This document shows positions 1 through 10,231 of a stretch of DNA of 64,000 nucleotides, piece after piece (position 1 is the stretch's first letter; the number at the start of each line of letters is the position of its first letter). Below the pieces are notes generated by a model. The model saw nothing but the letters and a program-made list of their open reading frames with translations, was not told the origin of the DNA and did not search any database. The stretch spans positions 7,750,001 to 7,814,000 of the forward strand of contig OZ005703.1 in NCBI GenBank assembly GCA_963930775.1, read 5' to 3'. The translations under genes and the position numbers were made by a program. This DNA comes from Cliona cf. orientalis (Eukaryota > Porifera > Demospongiae > Clionaida > Clionaidae).

Positions 1-130
1 TTCCTGTCTTTAGATCGCTGGAATTGGAAACTTGCCTCAAAATTAAGTTTTCAATCCCCCGCTTTCGCGGGGTGTGGTGAGCGCGTGAGAGTAGATAGAT
101 CGTGCGGCAAAGAATAATTACCCCGCGCGC
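1..130 (+). promoter_or_regulatory. Conserved upstream block of Ig-family gene A
   Basis: This stretch closely matches blocks upstream of gene C (about 30515-30646) and gene E (about 42005-42139), and partly gene F (about 49020-49130). Shared features are a pyrimidine stretch ending in TCTTTAG, GATCGCTGGAATTG, a CAATCCCCCG run and a GGTGTGGTGAGCG-like GC element. Repeated conservation ahead of exon 1 suggests a promoter or 5' leader copied with the duplication unit. The transcription start cannot be seen. From 131 to 537 no further gene is recognised. Confidence 0.45.
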
Positions 131-2439
131 ATGCGCAAGGGGTAAAGTAATCGGTCGTGTCGTTGTCGTTGTTGTTGTCGTTAGCAGAAAAATCGCCATA
201 TCTCGAGGTCTAGGCACCTGCGCGACTGGTAAGCACAATGAATCAGTCGCATTTGACGAAAAACGGGCTTCAGTGTGTTTCGAATCAAGGGATGTGGTCC
301 ACGAGCGTCACAAATAGTGCCTTTTTGTTAGCCTTCGTAATCACGCCTATCGACAGTGCCCACTCAATGCATTATGCATACAGGCCTTGTGCTTTCTGCT
401 CATGCGCTGAATATTATGGACTGGTAAAGGTCGTAAATAATGCTAATGGCACACGTTTGGCTGCAGCAACAAAAGAAAATCTATAGATTGCGCAATGTGC
501 GCGCGGGTTATGTACTCTATAGAGCTCTAGTTTCAAGATGGTACTGTTTCGCGTTACTGGTGGTAAATTTGGACGGGTCTTCTCTTTGGGACTGCTGTTG
601 CTGGTACTAACTGCACGTGTTTCGAGGCAGCAAGGTACTCAGCAGATATTTGTATCACACCCTGGCAGTGGCACTATAGTACTATACATGCATGCATAGC
701 ATGCATAATTTCCAAAGCCAGAGCTACGGTCTGTATGATCGGGAAAGTGATTGACTAGCTTTCTCTTTCATACATGCAGCTGGTGTCTCTCTGAGATATG
801 GAGGAGAGACCTTGCCCAATGACAGCTTTGTGGATTTTGATGATATCTTGAACATTGGAGGTGGTTCTGCTCCAACAAATAGGAACTCTGGCGGTTATGG
901 TGCAGCATTGCAGTGTATAACTGACCTAATAGACTGTTGTGGTACAGAGCCTGACACACCATCAAATATCATGCGTACTGAGCGTGGTGACTGGTACTTT
1001 CCTGATGGGACTAATGTTGAACTTGCCAATGGTGCTTCACGGCTTCTGGTGAATAGAGGTCCAAATGAAGTCATAAATGGGGAACAGTTTAATGGCTCAG
1101 TTCGTCTCTTTCGTAGATACAGCAATATACCACAAAGAGGTCGTTTCCGCTGTGAGCTACCCAATGCTGCTAATCCCAGTGTTAACCAGATCATCTATGT
1201 GAACATTTGTGAGTTAATTACTCGATTAGTGTGAATATTATGTTTCCATTATTTCCACAGTGCAATTTGGGTTCTGTTTTAATGTTGATCATGTGACCAT
1301 CTCTCCCTCCACTGGCTCCGCTGCCACTACTGCTGGGCAGACAGACTACTCACTGACATGCTCAGTAACTCTCTTTGAACCCGCTAGTCTACCCTCTGAT
1401 GTACCTTCACCAAACTTCCAGTGGTTCTTAAATGGTTGTGCCTCACTTCCCTCTGGTGTGACTGCTATGCCAACTGTTATGAGCAGCAGCAACTTCACTA
1501 GCGAGACCTACACCAGTATTCTGCAGTTTTCTCCACTGAGTCGGTGTCATGTGGGGATGTACACATGTCAACTTGGACCTGCACGCCTAACGAACAATGT
1601 TATGATTACTGTGGATGGTATTGCTATACTAGTGCATGATCATGGCATTGGTAGATACATGTATTGAGCTCTTTCTCTTTCCAGACCTTTCACCCATCGA
1701 CATGATATGTGTCAACGTCGAGATCACTACTAATGGAACTAAAGTATTGGGAGAAAGTGGCTACTCCCTCACATGTGGTGTAACAGTTACTGGAGCTGAT
1801 ACTGGAAATCTCTCCATAACCTACCAGTGGACTAAGGACAATGGCACTCAAGTTGGAGCTGATAGAGTTCTCTCCTTCTCTCCTCTCAGGCTGTCTGATG
1901 CTGGACGGTATACATGTCGGGCTACAGTAACTGTTGGTCCATGCAGCAGCACTGGGATGGATACACAAGATGTTACACTTCAAGGTGGGTTTAATTTAGA
2001 TAAATAAATTTTGATACCATGAGCATAATATTATAGGCAAATAATATTATATGCCATGATACACACTACTCATGGCCATTGTAATAGTATCACTTGTATA
2101 CTTATAAATATGGTAAGATAGTTTGATATGCTATTTCGAATTCTGTCATAATTTGCAGTCCCAGCTCCTACTTCAGTAATGCTATCAAGTAGCATTCCCA
2201 ACCCCATACCACCTATTGGATCTGATGTTACTCTGACTTGTGCTGTGGAGTTGAGTCCAGCAGTGGATGTTCCAGTGACTGTAAACACTATATTTTTAAC
2301 ACCAGCTGGATTCATACATACTAGCGCTGCACAGCCAGTTATGGGAAGCAGTACTAATAATTACACCTCTACCTTCATGATCAGCTCGTTCAGCAGGAGT
2401 AACTCGGGAGTCTATGGCTGCAGTGCTACTGCCAGTTTA

Positions 2440-3066
2440 CCGTACTCGCTCTAATTATTCGAACATTCTAATAGCCCGAACGGCAAGTTTAAGTAATTTA
2501 TTTCCTTCCTAATTCGTCGAACATCTTGAATTTCAAGTTTTCTCATCCGCTCTAAATCAACCGAACGCCGGGCCACGCGGTACGGCATGGCATGAGCTCG
2601 AGACAACTCTTCCACGTTCATCGAAGAGTGTGGCTACCACATCTTGGACAGCATATAAGAGCGGAAAGGTAACACAGACCGGCAGACGGCGGCGATCATT
2701 TTGTGATCGCTCCTGAGAACTATAGAGCTGACAACGATAAACCTATAGTTGAACATCGACTACTGTTTCTTCGTCGCTATAATAGTGCTTTCTCCATTTG
2801 CACCGGATCCGTTCTATTTACACTCGAACAAACCATTGCCCGAATTAATTACTTTCTATTTAGCACCGAATGGCTATAATACCGCAGCTCGTTTCAAAGG
2901 TCGATTCTGATTGGTCAAACCGGCTAAAATTGGTCACGTGAAGGGGCGGGGTTTGGGTTTGGTATAGGGTTTTGTATGGAAGGGTTTGAAAACAGCTGCG
3001 GGATACTTCCCGAATGGCGATATTTATAATTATTTTTGGCCGTTCGGATAATTAGAGCGAGTACGG
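2440..3066. mobile_element. MITE in exon 5 of gene A (TA-flanked, 627 bp)
   Basis: The ends form a 25-bp terminal inverted repeat with one mismatch, starting CCGTACTCGCTCTAATTA at the left and mirrored at the right. TA occurs on both sides (2438-2439 and 3067-3068). Paralogous exons in genes B and C are 342 bp; removing the element and one TA from this exon also gives exactly 342 bp. No coding capacity is seen, so it is a non-autonomous DNA transposon of a TA-targeting type such as Tc1/mariner. Confidence 0.9.
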
Positions 3067-4073
3067 TACCATCTAATGCATACATCAGTGGCAGTGGCAC
3101 TGCAACTCATTCAGTCAGAGTCACAACTGGTAGGATATTTACAATTATTGTTTTGATATACATGGCTGCTTACATATTTAAAATCCTCACTGGCAGGTGT
3201 TTATCTTGCACTGAGAGGTTTACACATCACTAACAACAGCAACGTTAATATCAAAAGCACTGGCCAATCTTCTGACAACCCCAATGGTGCTCTACAGTGC
3301 ATCACTGACAACCTTCGCTGCTGCAGTCAGGATCCTCTTGGGGAGTGGTACCAACCAAATGGAGCACTAGTGCAAGGGACTACTTCAACCACAGCATTTT
3401 ATAGAACCAGAGGAGCTAATGGAGAGGTGTTCTTGAATCGACCCAGTGGCGTTGAATCACCAACTTGATGGTTCTGTTGTGAGGTACCTGATGATTTCAA
3501 CATCAATCAAACTCTCTGTGTGAACATCGGTATGCTCACTAATAATTATGAATTTTAATGAATCAATGATTATTATCTACGCTTATATACCTTTTTTAAA
3601 GTTCCTGACCCTATCGTGAGTGTTCATTCTGATTCACCCAATCATGTATTCTACGAGCATCCCCCCACTTTGACCTGTACTATGGAGATGAGCTCAGTGG
3701 TGACCTCTCCACTGTCGACGTCCATGGTGATAGTGTGGAAGGGGCCTGATGGAACAGCTGTGGCATCTCCAACCAGACCTGAAATGAAATCACTTACACT
3801 GTACTCATCATCAAGTAGTCCACTAACTTCTGTTGACTCAGCAGATTCTGGTGAATACACCTGCACAGTGAGGTTTGAAAACTTTGGGGCTGAAATATCA
3901 GCAAGTACCAACATCACAATTGGTAATATTAATCTCTATTAGAACACTATTTAATATAGCTAATTGATTGATGTGGAATCATCCATGAATTGTAGTTGAT
4001 GGAATGTTTCAGTTGAGGCTGAAGAGTGTGGGAATCTGTCAAAAGTACAGTGAAGTAAGCTGTTACCTGTATA

Positions 4074-4281
4074 CCGTATAGCGGGAAACTTTCGAGGGAG
4101 AAAACTTTCACGAATTTCGCGATTTTTCAGCCATCCGCGAAAGTTTTCTCCACGAAAATTCTAGGCATGCCACACCCATTATGGGACCAATTTTAACATT
4201 CCGCGAAAGTTTTCTCCGCGAAATGCTCCTTTCCTATCAACCCGCGAAAGTTTTCTCCCTCGAAAATTTCCCGCTATACGG
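4074..4281. mobile_element. Short MITE, CCGTATAGCGGG family, copy 1
   Basis: This is a 208-bp element with long inverted ends beginning CCGTATAGCGGGAAA and containing repeated GAAAGTTTTCTCC motifs, so that most of it can fold back. It lies in the intron after exon 8 of gene A. The paralogous intron in gene B (near 29899) reads CTGTATAGCTAGC with no insert, which shows insertion at TA with TA duplication. A second copy lies at 60821-61027. Confidence 0.92.
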
Positions 4282-4979
4282 TAGCTAGCTACATGTATAC
4301 TTCCTTTTCTTCTATATGCATTCATAGAGTTCTGATAAACATAAACTGTACAGTGATTTCATCAAAGGCGCTCTTGTTACAGCAATCAAGCATCATTGCA
4401 AATGTTATTATCCCATCATCAACTTCAACAAAGATGTGTTTATTTGTGAAGACTCACCAAATGTTATGATCTATCGAAATTCTCTCCTTGGCACACACAA
4501 CTTTAACGGCACCCAGATTCTCGATTTCATTCAAGACTGGGTGAGCACTGGACCACTGATTGAAGTGGGTGGAAACTCCATACGAGTTGATAGCAGCTGC
4601 CCCACTGCCATCTCTTCACTAGATGATCCAGTGTGTGGAGAGAAGGAAGAGAAACCAAGCAGATGGTACTGTTTCACGTTATGACCCTCTATCACCTCTA
4701 ACTATATATCCCTCAATATGGGGTTGAAAATAATTATAATAATTATTGCAAACTATTGGGTGATATTAACCTAACATGGCCGGGTTGTCTCAGTTGCACT
4801 CACTTCTAGTCACATGCGAATCAACAAAAATTTAGCTAATGCTGCATGATAATATTATAAGAAATCACCATAATAATAATATTATTATTATTTTTTAATA
4901 ATATTTGTATATTATCAAGAGTATATAACTCTTGATATTATGTACCTACCATTGTTACATGATAGTGATTGTTTCCGTA

Positions 4980-5130
4980 GTATTGATCGATAAGCACAAT
5001 ACTGCTTTCTATACTTGGCATCATCTAATCTAAGTTGAAAGTACGTGACTTATATAGCTAATCTTAAACATGTTTTTTCGGAACTAAAATTTAATTTATG
5101 GACAGCAGTATTGTGATTACTGATCAATAC
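4980..5130. mobile_element. Tiny inverted-repeat element (MITE-like, 151 bp)
   Basis: The two ends are inverted copies of about 29 bp, starting GTATTGATC and ending in CACAATACTGCT, with a few mismatches. TA lies at both borders. It sits in the AT-rich gap between gene A and the glycosyltransferase ORF. No coding potential is seen. The flank from 4685 to 5340 otherwise holds no recognisable gene. Confidence 0.65.
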
Positions 5131-5344
5131 TATGAAAACAGTTGTATATCACACAACAATGGCAAGTGAAGGAAAGGATCTGATGATTTCTTGTTTTGTT
5201 GACTTGCATGTGCTAGAAGCAAGTACCAGTTCACCAGAAAGAAAAATGCGCATGCGCAGTGTCGACCCCTTACCAACATGTAAAAGTTGACTGGACACTA
5301 CTTTTCACCATGTCAGTCCACTGCTACATCTGCAGCACATCAGA

Positions 5345-6854
5345 ATGAGGTTAAAAGAAGCAACACAAGCTAGATCTCTTGTGAACTTAAATCAGTCATC
5401 TGCGTACCACCGTCGCTCGTCCCTTGATTTCCCTCAAATGCCTATAGATTCAGCTGAACCGTATGAATCCATTATTGGTCAACGCTCACCCTTAACTCAC
5501 CCTCAAGAATCAGATGAACACTATATATGAGTCCACTGTCAGTCCGCGCTCATCCCTAAACTACTCTCAAAAGTTTACCGAACCAGCCACAATTCCTACA
5601 TCCCATGAATCCCCCACCATGGTGTCTCGGCATTCAAAATTAATCATACCACGTAAAGTGCATAAATCCACTGACACTAGTAAAGAAATTACTGAAACCA
5701 TAGGTAAGAAACGTCTTCAGATTATTCAGCTTCCTTTTCAAAATGCTTCATCTAAAGCTCATAGTCATGTACTCCCCAGAGCAGCGTTCTTTGACGGGAG
5801 GAAGAGAGGCAAGTTCAGAAACGCCACTGTTATACTAGCACACATGAAGAAGGCAGTCATTGAGCGATCGCTGGTGATTGGCTGCAAGGTAGACGGTCAC
5901 CAGATAAGGTCGTTTAAGGTACAAACAATGAAGTTGAACGGTTGGATTCACGCAAACTACCCTGAGTGTACTCACGATAACGTTTTCGTACTCTGCTACG
6001 ACACCCCAGGGCGTAATAATAGCAGAGTATCACTGGTCTATGCAAATCCAGACAATGAGTCACAGCATTTTGAAACTGAATCGGAGCATCCTCTATTTGT
6101 ACCGCACACCTCTGTCAAGAGAGCTCGTTCCAGTGTGATGGTATGTGCGACGGTTTACAACACTCCTCCGCTCTTCAGCGAGTGGCTGCACTACCAGAAG
6201 ACTCTTGGGGTGGACTTCGTGTACATAAACGCACAGCAGTCTTTCCTAGCAAGTGAGGAATTTAATAACACATTCTTTCAAAGGTTGCTGGCCGACGGCT
6301 TTGTCCAGCTCAAGGTCTGGCAAGAGTACCTGAACAAAAAGGAAGTGTTCTACCATTCTCAGCTGCTCTACTATCAAGACTGTCTCTACCGTTTTCAAGG
6401 AGTTCACGACTACGCTATGATGGTCGACACGGATGACTTTGTGACTCCAAGAACCAACACTACGTTGCAGCACTGTTTAGATAACCTGTTTGTAGGGAAC
6501 GTGGGTAGTATAAGACTACGGTGGGTGCGCTACTATGAGCCCAAGTGTGGACTGAACATCACTGGAAATTTAACTAGCCACAACGTTGGAAATTTGACGC
6601 AATACATGAACATTTCTTCAGCGAGTATGTCTAGAAATGTTAAGTCGGTTCATAAGCTATCTAGCACCCTGGAAGCGAAGGTTCATGAAGTCGGTGAGCT
6701 AGTGCCAGGATATCGCTGGATCATAGCTCCAGAGAGCGTGATATACACAGCACATCTTAAGAAACTCAAACTCAGTAAAGATCGGCTGAAGAAGGAGTGC
6801 GGCAATAAAGGTTCTACCTCGAGCTCCATAACCAAACCCCAAGCTTCGACATGA
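5345..6854 (+). CDS. GT92 (DUF23)-like glycosyltransferase, N-terminus uncertain
   Basis: The main reading frame is 5514-6854 (446 codons). The second half carries the pattern of family 92 glycosyltransferases: VMVCATVYN near residue 210, then FSEWLHYQKTLGVDFVYI, a tyrosine/aspartate-rich middle, and an acidic MMVDTDDFV motif near residue 305 that would bind metal and sugar nucleotide. Family members are usually type II Golgi membrane proteins, but no membrane segment is visible in this ORF. A preceding frame at 5345-5530 has the same Ser/Pro-rich repeats (RRSSLDFPQ, QRSPLTHPQ against PRSSLNYSQ) and continues only across a frame change near TATATATG at about 5520. Either the gene has a frameshift, or an upstream exon supplies the N-terminus. 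The fold assignment is fairly safe; the substrate is unknown. Confidence 0.75.
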
Positions 6855-7176
6855 CCCAGCCATATATACCACTGCTCAAGTATAATATACATGCGTTGAT
6901 AAATAAAAGCATTATTCAATTTTGTCGTCGACCATGTTATGCAATACACAGGCAATCATACGTAGCAGGCTACAGTATTTTTATTATTTATACTCTATCT
7001 ATCCTTCATACACAGGCAATCATAGCAGGCTACAGTATTTTTACCATTTTATACTCTATATATCTATCCTCCATGTATACATTTCATCGTTAAACAATAA
7101 TTTTTTTAGCCAATACTTTAAGCTGGCTGTGTAAGTATACAATCATTATACCTTCTGGCAATCTTTGCTATTATTG
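6855..7176. repeat. AT-rich intergenic stretch with a tandem duplication
   Basis: Between the glycosyltransferase stop and the end of the minus-strand carboxypeptidase there is a tandem pair of about 65 bp (roughly 6945-7012 and 7013-7075). Each copy contains ACACAGGCAATCATA, GCAGGCTACAGTATTTTTA and TATACTCTAT. No gene is seen. The stretch probably serves as the shared 3' region of two convergent genes. Confidence 0.6.
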
Positions 7177-10074
7177 TTAAATAGGATTTGTAGGGGTTGA
7201 GAGTTCGGTAGGCTTTGTTGTTAGTTGCTTGCTCCACTGTTTCTGTGATAATGACGGAGGTAGTGTACTGCTACCGCTGGCTATAGGACTGTCTGTCCCT
7301 GCTGAGGGGGTGTGGCTGTGGGTGGAGCTTTGGGAGGAGCTATAGAGTGGGTCGTGGAGCAGGTGGGTCAGTTGGTAGTAGTCGAGGAAGGTCTTGGCAA
7401 CGTTAGAGCCTAGCTTCAGATCTGGAGGTAAAGCAGCTGCCGTCAAGGAACAATAAAAATAAAATTCCTTGGTCAGGCCTTGTACCCAAGAGGGGATCCT
7501 GGGGATGAGGCTATAGTAGCCAATTAGTTACATGTACCTACTTATACTTAAGCTTATTATAATATGCGTGATTTTCTGGTAAAGGTCGTCAATCTCCACA
7601 TTATGAGAATTCATAAAAATTAATGCTAATTGGATCATAATAATATAATATTATCAACTTTCAGGATACAAGATTCCTCAGTGTAGGGGACCTGTGTCTC
7701 TGTTGCTCCCTGTTGCAGGCTGTAGCTGAAGAAGGACACCTCCAGAGTGTAGCAGTGAGTCTGGGGGCTCAGACAATCTCCCAGAGACCTAGAAGAAGAA
7801 TAATACATCAGTAAAGGAGATTCAAGATGTGAAATAATTGTGGATTAAGACTCCACCTTCTTCCTGTCCCGGCTTTAACTGCATCTCTATTGAAGCAAGT
7901 TTTAGTCTGTAAAAAATTATTACACAAATCTGAATATTTTCATAGTTTATGGCAGCTATGAAAAATAATCCACAAAAAAGTATTCACACTATTATTGCAT
8001 TCGTATAAACATTTTTAAACACAAAAATTTTTAAAGTGACAATCTCTGACCATCATTGTTTGGTGGGGGGTGCTTATTCACTGCTTACCCAAGAAAAATC
8101 TTCAGCATGTTTTGCCAGCAGCTTAGGGAAGTCAGCCTGTCTCTCAAACCTCTCCTCATCATCGTAGATATTCCCGTACATGAAGCCATTCGTCAAAGTA
8201 GAGTGAGCATGGATGTCTACGTAGAAGTCCAGCTCAATATTCTGGCAGAATATGTGTGTATATGTGCGTGAGGTGTGAGAGAGAGAGAGAGCATGATTAT
8301 GTGATCAAGAAAATCAGTGTAAAAGTGAAAAAGTTGCTCCAGATCAGTGCACTGCTCACAGGATCTTGGTCGTAGTCCATGAGTCGCTTCTTTGTCTCGT
8401 AGAGAGTTGGGTGCGCCCAGAGAGAAGGGTCATGCCAGTGTCGATTCAAGTCAAATCCCATCAGAGAACACCTGTCATAAAAACATAACTACTCGTGGTC
8501 TGTCTAAACTAAACATTGAGTGGGCTCTAGAATGATGGTAAACAGGTGCAAGGATGTGATTTCTACTGCTAAGATAATATACCTGTAGTTGCCCAAATAT
8601 ACGCCATCTGGATTCAGCATGGGAACTGGAACACGAGAGAAAATTCAAGTGTCAGTTTTTACATTCTCCATGTTGGAAGTTTACCTATTTTGAAGATTAT
8701 GTGGTCTCTTAGAATTTTTGCTCCAGGTGAACTGCTCAATAGATACTCTATCAGACCTGAAAGACAACCAAATAGAAATCGTGAAAGGAATTAATACTAT
8801 CACGATTGGTATAACACATCATACCTTGACAGACATAGGAGGAGGGGGATTCCCCTGGGTGGACCCTGGCAGTAATGAAGACCATCTTGCGGCGAGTGCC
8901 GGGTTCAAGGTTCTTGGGAGAGGTGATAGTGAGAAGATCAAGACGACGCTGTTGCTATAGGGGAAGAGAGAGAGAGGGGGAGAGAGAAGGAGAGAAAGAG
9001 AGGGAGAGAGGAGGGGGGTGAGGTAGCCATGAATTATTGATTGATTCAAATACCAACTGACCACACTGAGACAGAGGAGCTCCCTGGAATAGTAGTCTAG
9101 TCGCAGTCGCTCCACTCATTCAAGGTAGAGTTGAAGGTTAGAGTAGGTATAGGGGTAGCAGTAGGCAAACTGTACAACAGTGGGAGGAACAGAAATTGCA
9201 AAAATTAATTTGAAGTTAGATAATAATGATGACGACATACATGTAAAAATTAATGATAAATAAGCAAACATTTCTTCTATAGATAATGGATTTTGAATCA
9301 ATTTACTGAATTACGATAAAGTCAAAATACTAAAATCTTACCTGATAGACATCATCTTCTCTATCAAAGGCGAAGGCAAACGAGAGGATGTAGTTTTTCT
9401 GGTGGTCAGGGCAACGGTAGTAGAACACATTCTTTGGAGGGATGCGTTGCCTACAGAATTGTACTGAATTTATCCTTCTTTGGTGTTGCTAGGCACTGGT
9501 GACCTACCATGTTGGTCTGGAGGTGGATTTGACCAAAGGACTCATTCCTTCACGATACAGACTCTTGGACTTACTGAAGTTCACAACGTTGAAGATGACA
9601 CGCTAGAGAATGAAAGGACACTTGTACGTTTACAATTAATCGTTGGAGGATAAGAGAAAAAAGGCACTTTTAATACCTGCTCAGAACGGACATTCTGGAC
9701 AGAAAAATGAAACCATACTCTAAACCTACGAGGATGGGGGTGGAGGTGAGAGGGGAGATGCATGTAATGTCATGCTAGATCTGCTTCATCTGAGCAAAAT
9801 TTTACCGTGGATTACAAGTGTCTGGACGGATGAAAATATCATATTCGTAGTCATTGATATAGTCCACACGACCTAGATTCCCTGCACATAGCACATGGAG
9901 TGATTTCTAATACTGTTGCCTTAGCAACGACCAATTAGCCCCCACCTCCTTCGAAGCAAGCGTCGAAGATAAGATGTCCCCTCATGGGCGGTCCCTTGTG
10001 ATCGACGGGGAGCGGAGCCAGCTTAGAAATATTACCGACCAATTGCTGACAGATATACGTACATAAATCATCTA
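7177..10074 (-). CDS. AGBL4: Cytosolic carboxypeptidase 6-like (M14 family), 3' exons
   Basis: Minus-strand exons, N to C: 10074 or 10045 to 9946, 9881-9806, 9725-9677, 9602-9508, 9450-9342, 9169-9062, 8954-8825, 8756-8685, 8625-8584, 8471-8360, 8241-8089, 7906-7857, 7788-about 7665, 7436-7177. Diagnostic motifs are GHLIFDACFEGGNLGRVDY, FIRPDTCNPRFRVWF, the zinc ligands in VHPGESPSSYVCQG, LNPDGVYLGNYR, MGFDLNRHWHDPSLWAHPT, the third ligand in DFYVDIHAHSTLTNGFMYG, CFNRDAVKAGTGRR and the catalytic glutamate in YTLEVSFFSY. Enzymes of this family remove glutamates from tubulin and other protein tails in cytoplasm and cilia. An in-frame TGA (9118-9116) lies in the exon 9169-9062, between YLE and VERLRLDYY; every other exon is open. 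This is either a mutant allele, an assembly error or early decay. No ATG exon is evident next to 10074; a candidate lies at 22327-22243. Confidence 0.85.
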
Positions 10075-10231
10075 CTAATAAAAATGTGAGCGCTCGCAAT
10101 TGATCACACGCTCACACTCTGCGAAGCTGACGCACGCCCTCGCGTAAGCGCAAGCGTGCCACACCCCCACACAATCCGGCCAGACAAAAGTAATTAGCCC
10201 ATTGTTCTCAGCTCGGCCACGTTCGATTACC

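Larger units (their letters stand above)
538..4684 (+). pseudogene. Ig-family gene A (secreted type), disrupted
   Basis: Exons read as 538-634 (signal peptide, starting MVLFRVTGGK), 780-1208, 1261-1617, 1685-1984, 2159-3129 (interrupted), 3197-3529, 3602-3922, 3996-4054 and 4328-4684. Exons 2 and 6 encode a cysteine-rich Ig-like domain (C-x-TD...CC...G-x-W-Y/F...FxCE-x-P). Exons 3, 4, 5 and 7 encode ordinary Ig domains with the YxC motif. Exons 8-9 encode the C-terminal domain shared with genes B and G. There is no transmembrane segment. Three defects are visible: a 627-bp MITE in exon 5 at 2440-3066; a TGA at 3466-3468 in exon 6 where paralogs have a GGA codon; and a C-terminus that stops early after a junction near 4664 into sequence resembling exon 1. 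Splice sites are inferred from paralogs and all exon lengths are consistent once the MITE is discounted. I call it a pseudogene; a truncated secreted product remains possible. Confidence 0.8.

Noticed and set aside
8940..9030. Purine-rich GAGAGAG tracts as regulatory sites
   Set aside because: They are simple-sequence repeat in a short intron of the carboxypeptidase, with no further sign of function.
9116..9118. Selenocysteine reading of the TGA in the carboxypeptidase
   Set aside because: The family has no selenocysteine members that I know of, the position is not catalytic, and no SECIS-like element could be judged by eye.
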